Assembly: GCA_024699325.1 (NCBI GenBank) | Contig: JAILPS010000002.1 | Coordinates: 46,032-110,031, forward strand | Length of the DNA: 64,000 nt | DNA from: Lachnospiraceae bacterium | GTDB taxonomy: Bacteria; Bacillota; Clostridia; Lachnospirales; Lachnospiraceae | Direction: 5' to 3' | Shown: piece after piece, positions 59,907 through 64,000 of the stretch | Layout of the letters: every line of letters starts with the position of its first letter | Position numbering within the stretch: position 1 is the stretch's first letter | Notes under the pieces: model-generated | Seen by the model: only the letters and a program-made list of their open reading frames with translations | Told to the model about the DNA's origin: nothing | The model's database searches: none | Program-made: the position numbers and the translations under genes

Positions 59907-61403
59907 TTACCAGAATACGCCATATTGAAAAGTTCCGTAGTCGATGGCCCATAACCATTGTTCTTTAGTTATATTACCTACTAGGTAATCATTGTAAGTA
60001 ACGAGTTGTCCGTCTTCTGTATAAGTGAGTACAGTTCCATTAACTGTTATGGTATACGAAAGCCCCTTTTGCGCTGTTGATTCTGCAAACTGAGCTTTCC
60101 ATGCCTCGACAAGTAACTCAAAACCTGAAGGGACAGCGTTAAGGTTAAACTCATTTATGAAGTAGCCACCGTTGGTATTCTCTAGCGGATATGTACCGTA
60201 GAGATATGGTACGCCATCAATGAGATATCCACCCATGCAACGCCCTGTATAACCAAGTGCGAAACTGTAGGATGCGATAGCATAGTAAGCGTCTGCATCT
60301 GTGCCTGAGTAGGTGTTGTTTCCTATTCTCTTATAGATGTAGTTTCCATAGCTGGTGTTGTTAATGCCTACTGCTCCGTCGTTCGCGTTTGTTGCCCCAG
60401 GCCATGCACTAATCATAAGTCCGCCACCCAGATAGATGCCTGCGTGTCCTGTATAGGTAGAGTTGGTGTACTTTTCTACAACAAGGTCGCCGGGCTTAGC
60501 CTCGGATGCTGATACCTCATAGCCTGCCGAGTTGTACTGCTCAGCTGCCGTTCTAGGAAGTGTTGCAATTCCAAGTGTCTGATAAACCGCCTGAGTAAAG
60601 CCTGAGCAGTCACAACCTGTGGTAAGTGATGAACCGCCATATACGTAGCCTAGTCCCAGATAGTTCATAGCAAACTTTGCAACATCAAGTCCGTTATACC
60701 CCACCTCGGCAGGTCGCTCGGTTGCTGTTACATTTACGGTTGTTGTACGCTCTCCGTAACCTACTGTTACAGTATTTGTCGCAGATGTGAGTTCAAGAGG
60801 TGTGGCGTACCATCCCGCAGGGTTGGTAAGTGTCGAGCCGTCACTTCTTGTTATCACTACTGTAATGTCTGCCGCACTAAGCGTATCACCGATATAACGC
60901 GTCTTATTTACAACTGTGGCTGAAATGGAAACATCCGTTACAGGCTGTGTCTCGGGCGCGGTGGTAGTCGGTGCTACTGTTGTCGTAGGTGCTACGGTAG
61001 TAGTCGGTGCTACTGTAGTAGTTGGTGCTACGGTTGTTGTAGGTGCCTCAGTGGTAGGTGGCTCGGTGGTTTCAGGCTCGGTGGTTTCTGCCTCTGGTGT
61101 TTCCACCTCGGCGCTCTCTTCGGTCTGAACCTCTGTCGTAGTCTCTGCCTCTGTGGTAGATTCGCTTTCTGTCGTGGTCTCTTCCTCGGTGGTCTGTGTT
61201 TCGGTAGAGTCGGCGGTAGTGACCTCGGCTACTTGCGTTGTAGGGACTATTGTGGTTTCTGCCTCGATATTTTCAGACGATGTGGTAATTGAATTTGCAG
61301 TGCCCTCACCTGTAAGTGGCTCTAGCGGTGGTGTCGACGGTGTACATGCGCCGAGCAGACACGCACACGCTGCAAGAATTGCCATATATTTTTTACTTTT
61401 CAT
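59907..61403 (-). CDS. NlpC/P60 endopeptidase lipoprotein with Thr-rich linker and Ig-like domain
   Basis: A 498-residue lipoprotein. The signal ends at lipobox LLGAC (Cys20). A Thr/Glu/Pro-rich linker to about 152 includes five PTTTVA-type repeats. An Ig-like domain (about 157-232, VTDVSISATVVNKTRYIG) precedes the NlpC/P60 domain with Cys266 (GCDCSGFTQAVYQTLG) and His320 (GHAGIYLG). A C-terminal region of about 130 residues (YSFALGYTGRCMGGYLIDG) is not recognised. The enzyme class cuts peptide stems of peptidoglycan. The ATG at 61403 is nine bases after AAGGAG; another in-frame ATG is six bases upstream. It has its own promoter and terminator. Confidence 0.92.
   Translation of the reverse strand: MKSKKYMAILAACACLLGACTPSTPPLEPLTGEGTANSITTSSENIEAETTIVPTTQVAEVTTADSTETQTTEEETTTESESTTEAETTTEVQTEESAEVETPEAETTEPETTEPPTTEAPTTTVAPTTTVAPTTTVAPTTTVAPTTTAPETQPVTDVSISATVVNKTRYIGDTLSAADITVVITRSDGSTLTNPAGWYATPLELTSATNTVTVGYGERTTTVNVTATERPAEVGYNGLDVAKFAMNYLGLGYVYGGSSLTTGCDCSGFTQAVYQTLGIATLPRTAAEQYNSAGYEVSASEAKPGDLVVEKYTNSTYTGHAGIYLGGGLMISAWPGATNANDGAVGINNTSYGNYIYKRIGNNTYSGTDADAYYAIASYSFALGYTGRCMGGYLIDGVPYLYGTYPLENTNGGYFINEFNLNAVPSGFELLVEAWKAQFAESTAQKGLSYTITVNGTVLTYTEDGQLVTYNDYLVGNITKEQWLWAIDYGTFQYGVFW
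60954..61049 (-). repeat. 18-bp tandem repeats encoding PTTTVA
   Basis: Five near-identical 18-base units inside the linker of the NlpC/P60 lipoprotein. Codon differences between copies are few, so expansion is recent or ongoing. Confidence 0.85.
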
Positions 61404-61434
61404 ATGCATAATCTCCTTATTTACTATAATAACA

Positions 61435-61464
61435 ATACTATCACTATATACAAACACGCGTCAA
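61435..61464 (-). promoter_or_regulatory. Promoter of the NlpC/P60 lipoprotein gene
   Basis: Minus strand -35 TTGACG (61459-61464), 18-base spacer, -10 TAGTAT (61435-61440). Confidence 0.65.
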
Positions 61465-61520
61465 TTATTTTCTCCAAAAAGAACACATTTATGAGCGGCA
61501 GCCTACGAAACATTTACATC

Positions 61521-62270
61521 CTAGAAATAGACAAAAAGACCAAACCACTTTAAGATAGACTGAACTCTTGTAATCAACAAGATTGCATTCAATAGCGATA
61601 TTATCAACATTGCCAGATTGTGCATCTTCAAACATATTCTGTATTTATCCGAAACCATCAAAGCGCACGAAAAACACTCCCTCTGTGCATCAGGCCCCTT
61701 GGCCGGCAACAAGATTGAAATAAGCGCAGGATCATGCGGCTTCAAAAGATTAGCCAGATAAATCACATCCCCCTCAACCACTCTATTTCCGACAACCGAG
61801 CAGTCAGGATATTCATAAGGCTGGTAAAGAGGGGCAATCAAAGTTGCATCACCTCTCTCCCGTGGCGTCAGCGAAAGATAGTACTCAAATACGTGTTTCG
61901 TGACCTTCTCCACCTGATAAAAAAACATGCAATTCCTAATGATGCCATTGATTAACAAAACACATGTACACATAAACATAATTAAAACTGCATAACTGAC
62001 CGTGTTCATATACAGACCTGAAAATGTCATCACATAATTTAAGCGAAGCACGAAATAAATGTAGTAAAAATTGACAGGCAATAGCGATAACATCATCATC
62101 ATCAAATATTTTTTAAAAATATAGCGCGGTGTAAGGCTGTAAAAAAATTGTGCCCGCTTTTGCATCAATGTCTTTGCCATATCCATGTAGTGCAGCCCCA
62201 CTTCTTCATCCTCGAACGCAAACTCAGACTCAACGTCGATAACCTCTGGAATGTAACTCTTCTTTCTCAT
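61521..62270 (-). CDS. Membrane protein of unknown function
   Basis: A 249-residue protein. An acidic N-terminus (EVIDVESEFAFEDEEVG) and a short amphipathic part are followed by two membrane helices (about 53-75 and 86-108). A soluble segment of about 100 residues (VEKVTKHVFEYYLSLTPRE, VVGNRVVEGDVIYLANLL) leads to a last helix (about 218-245). I recognise no family. AAAGGAG is six bases before the ATG. Its transcript starts about 230 bases upstream and must pass a terminator-like hairpin. Confidence 0.65.
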   Translation of the reverse strand: MRKKSYIPEVIDVESEFAFEDEEVGLHYMDMAKTLMQKRAQFFYSLTPRYIFKKYLMMMMLSLLPVNFYYIYFVLRLNYVMTFSGLYMNTVSYAVLIMFMCTCVLLINGIIRNCMFFYQVEKVTKHVFEYYLSLTPRERGDATLIAPLYQPYEYPDCSVVGNRVVEGDVIYLANLLKPHDPALISILLPAKGPDAQRECFSCALMVSDKYRICLKMHNLAMLIISLLNAILLITRVQSILKWFGLFVYF

Positions 62271-62329
62271 AACAGTCTCCTTTCAAAATGTAAAAATATT
62301 TGTTTCGATTGAATTTTTCCCCTTAAAAC

Positions 62330-62504
62330 GCAAAAACAGCAGCACATTTTCATGTACTACTGTCTTTTTATTAAGTTTCTTTGCACTTTTTAATTGTTCA
62401 CGATAGTTTTGTGCTATAAACAATAGCACTCCACACTCTGAACCTGACATATTACTCAGCCTAAAATCAGACCATAAATCCAAGTCCAATCCTTATCTGA
62501 CACA
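62330..62504 (-). ncRNA. Candidate attenuated leader or small RNA
   Basis: From the promoter at 62511-62539 the minus-strand RNA would contain a perfect 7-bp hairpin (GTGCTAT/ATAGCAC, 62411-62429), then the 11-bp terminator-like hairpin at 62337-62362 followed by TTTTTG. It could end there as an RNA of about 170 nt, or read through into the membrane protein gene. A 68-codon TTG-initiated frame crosses it but also crosses the terminator stem. Confidence 0.4.
62337..62362. terminator. Terminator-like hairpin, T-run on both strands
   Basis: Eleven paired bases (two wobbles on the minus strand) with loop GAAA; TTTTT follows on the minus strand and TCTTTTT on the plus strand. It lies inside the leader of the membrane protein gene. 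Confidence 0.65.
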
Positions 62505-62510
62505 AGATTC

Positions 62511-62539
62511 ATTATACAATATTTTCTCACCAATGTAAA
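62511..62539 (-). promoter_or_regulatory. Strong promoter upstream of the membrane protein gene
   Basis: Minus strand -35 TTTACA (62534-62539), 17-base spacer, -10 TATAAT (62511-62516). Confidence 0.75.
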
Positions 62540-62579
62540 GAAAAAATATTTTTTCCTGTCCCCCACTTCCAACGCCAAC

Positions 62580-62614
62580 AAAAAAAGCGGAGCAGAATCA
62601 TACATCCGCACCGC
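62580..62614 (-). terminator. Terminator of the Rpn nuclease gene
   Basis: Minus strand stem GCGGTGCGGA/TCTGCTCCGC (one mismatch, one wobble) followed by seven T, eight bases after the stop codon. Confidence 0.88.
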
Positions 62615-62621
62615 ATTAACT

Positions 62622-63638
62622 TTAACTTATAACTTTCGTCTTAGAATAATTGTTGATGAATTCCAACGCCTCATCGACAGGCATCTTCAAATACTTAGCC
62701 ACAATATCAAGAGTCATATCTCCGTTTTGATACTGTTCAACAAGAAGCGTAATCTTACCTTCTTCTCTTCCTACTACTCTACCTTCAACTCTACCTTCTT
62801 CTCTTCCTTCACGCCTTCCAGCATCTCTCTCCCTCTTAGCAGGGAAATCTATAATCTTACCACGCATAATGTCTTCAACTCCCTTCCATAAGCTCTCGTG
62901 TTTATCCGCAATCTTTCTTACAACATACAGCATAGAACTGTTTAGACAGTTCTCATCGTAACCGCTAATCTCTCCGCTCTGTGTCAAACTCTCGATTCTG
63001 CCTAAAATATCCCTGTAACGTTCAAATAATTCCTCACGCAACGCTTCATCTGTATTCATTATACGAAATGTTTTTTCCAAAGTAAAGACGTAAAACGGCA
63101 GCAGGATATACAAATGCTTGTCAAAAATATCGTCGATGTCATAATCCTGCATCTTAATAACAGGCATAATATATCCGCCTATCTGCTCACCGTCACGGAT
63201 CATCTCCACCTGCACAGAATCCGGCGTGTTGCCGGTGCTTCTAAGGAATAATACCCCAGACTTAGGAAGTCTTACCAAGAGCCTTCCGCCCCGATATTCG
63301 CTGTCCGCCTTCGCCATGCTCATGTCATACTCAAACATCCGCAGGAATATATCAGAGTTTGCCGTGCTCTCACATTCAATGTGATAGACCTTGTCATTAA
63401 TCGCCACTCCCAGATCCGTCTCCCTGCGTGAAAAACGTTTCTCCGGATGCTCCTTGTAATAATCATTATTCAGCAGGACAATCTTTGTCTTAAGATCATT
63501 ATCCTCCCCAAACATTTCGTTGATAAGAGGTATGCAAAACCTCGGTATCTCATGGACGATAGTTTTCAGCGCATCGTCATAAGCCGTATTGGATGGTTTA
63601 CCCATCCCTATCAATTCATCTTTCAAAATCCCCTCCAT
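62622..63638 (-). CDS. Rpn-family PD-(D/E)XK nuclease (transposase_31-like)
   Basis: A 338-residue protein of the Rpn/PDDEXK family: KTIVHEIPRFCIPLINEMFG, then the acidic core ETDLGVAINDKVYHIECES and SRRETD region, matching recombination-promoting nucleases that are often annotated as putative transposases. Toward the C-terminus a repetitive basic and acidic stretch (GRREGREEGRVEGRV, about 265-295) and a short helical end (YLKMPVDEALEFINNY) are typical. The frame begins with ATG at 63638, but GGAGGGG lies just after it and would better serve a TTG at 63626. It has its own terminator and may spread horizontally within genomes. Confidence 0.88.
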   Translation of the reverse strand: MEGILKDELIGMGKPSNTAYDDALKTIVHEIPRFCIPLINEMFGEDNDLKTKIVLLNNDYYKEHPEKRFSRRETDLGVAINDKVYHIECESTANSDIFLRMFEYDMSMAKADSEYRGGRLLVRLPKSGVLFLRSTGNTPDSVQVEMIRDGEQIGGYIMPVIKMQDYDIDDIFDKHLYILLPFYVFTLEKTFRIMNTDEALREELFERYRDILGRIESLTQSGEISGYDENCLNSSMLYVVRKIADKHESLWKGVEDIMRGKIIDFPAKRERDAGRREGREEGRVEGRVVGREEGKITLLVEQYQNGDMTLDIVAKYLKMPVDEALEFINNYSKTKVIS

Positions 63639-63659
63639 ACGATATTTAATATGTTAGGC

Positions 63660-64000
63660 GCCTGAAACTAATTATACTAAGGGGGAATCCAAAAGAACAT
63701 GTACCATAAGGTCAAATTTGCTTCAAAAATGCGCGATTTTGTGAGAATTTTTGCAATATTTTATTGTGCATAAATAGATAGTGTGGATGGGGTACGTAGA
63801 GGGAGGCCTATGTATAGGGTTCGGTCATCTACTGGGCGACCATCATAGCGGACCCGCCCCCTTCCGCCTGCCTCAACATGGTGGTGAGACATTACATTTG
63901 GCACGGAAGTGTATACGAGGTCGCTTGACTGCCGAGCATAGCGGGCCGAGCGAAGGAGGTTATGTCAATTTGCGTAGCAAATTGGCCAACCGACGAGAGC
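63660..64000. other. Gene-free stretch, GC-rich and repeat-like at its end
   Basis: No coding frame, tRNA or known RNA was recognised. An AT-rich part to about 63780 holds a minus-strand TATAAT (near 63684) that may serve the Rpn gene but lacks a -35. From about 63780 the sequence turns GC-rich with short inverted repeats, such as CAATTTGC/GCAAATTG (63966-63984), and looks like one end of a dispersed repeat that continues past the window. Confidence 0.4.

Noticed and set aside
62283..62489. 68-codon minus-strand frame upstream of the membrane protein gene
   Set aside because: It starts with TTG one base after a purine run, shows no family, and its DNA includes a terminator-like stem with a T-run, so it is more likely an untranslated leader.
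62622..63638. Transposase of an insertion sequence
   Set aside because: The protein is of the Rpn/PD-(D/E)XK type often labelled transposase; no terminal inverted repeats or target duplication are visible around it.

Overview
The window reads as chromosomal sequence of a Gram-positive anaerobe, most likely a clostridial species of the Lachnospiraceae type. The evidence is strong AAGGAGG-type ribosome binding sites, TTGACA/TATAAT promoters, a monoderm envelope toolkit (HtrA, LCP protein, CdaA/CdaR, Thr/Glu-rich lipoproteins and surface proteins), ferredoxin-linked indolepyruvate oxidoreductase with phenylacetate-CoA ligase, and an Rpn-family nuclease. No rRNA, tRNA, CRISPR array, transposase or phage gene was seen. 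Almost all genes lie on the minus strand; only a HAD phosphatase (16.5 kb) and a SNF2 helicase (51.6 kb) are on the plus strand.

Layout by decreasing coordinate, the direction of most transcription. 62.6-63.6 kb: Rpn nuclease. 61.5-62.5 kb: a membrane protein behind a leader that contains a terminator-like hairpin. 53.9-61.4 kb: an extracellular module with an NlpC/P60 lipoprotein and a 1792-residue NlpC/P60 plus Cna_B surface protein, the latter preceded by a 650-base leader with small ORFs, repeats and hairpins. 49.1-51.5 kb: a Gfo/Idh/MocA dehydrogenase fused to a TolB-like propeller, and a YcxB-like protein. 48.5-48.9 kb: a probable free-standing structured RNA of about 400 nt with its own near-consensus promoter. 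46.0-48.4 kb: response-regulator diguanylate cyclase, ECF S component and a DUF1893 protein. 44.6-45.9 kb: enolase. 40.4-44.5 kb: NlpC-like protein, LOG-family hydrolase and an orphan solute-binding protein in one operon.

36.7-40.3 kb is iorA-iorB-paaK, for fermentation of aromatic amino acids through aryl-acetyl-CoA. 30.0-36.6 kb joins a GNAT enzyme, a GT2 glycosyltransferase, a DUF2304 protein and a complete carbohydrate ABC importer. 28.4-29.9 kb is a lipoprotein with an internal duplication. 19.7-28.2 kb starts with murI and continues into three adaptor-like lipoproteins, a 919-residue FtsX-type permease and two ATPases, one carrying an AbrB-like tail. 17.4-19.6 kb holds two CobW-type GTPases, one with an extreme His/Asp metal-binding stretch, the other with a C-terminal domain resembling YcgQ/DUF1980.

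7.1-16.3 kb runs prmA-rsmE, two membrane proteins, cdaA-cdaR (c-di-AMP synthesis), then polymerase, flippase and glycosyltransferase genes. 1.7-7.1 kb adds a Wzm/Wzt-type exporter, a glycosyltransferase, the priming sugar-phosphate transferase and an LCP enzyme that would attach the polymer to the wall. 0.1-1.5 kb is htrA. Together 0.1-16 kb forms an envelope-biogenesis block: c-di-AMP signalling, surface polysaccharide synthesis, export and anchoring, and protein quality control. All function calls rest on motifs and family knowledge read by eye; no database search was run.
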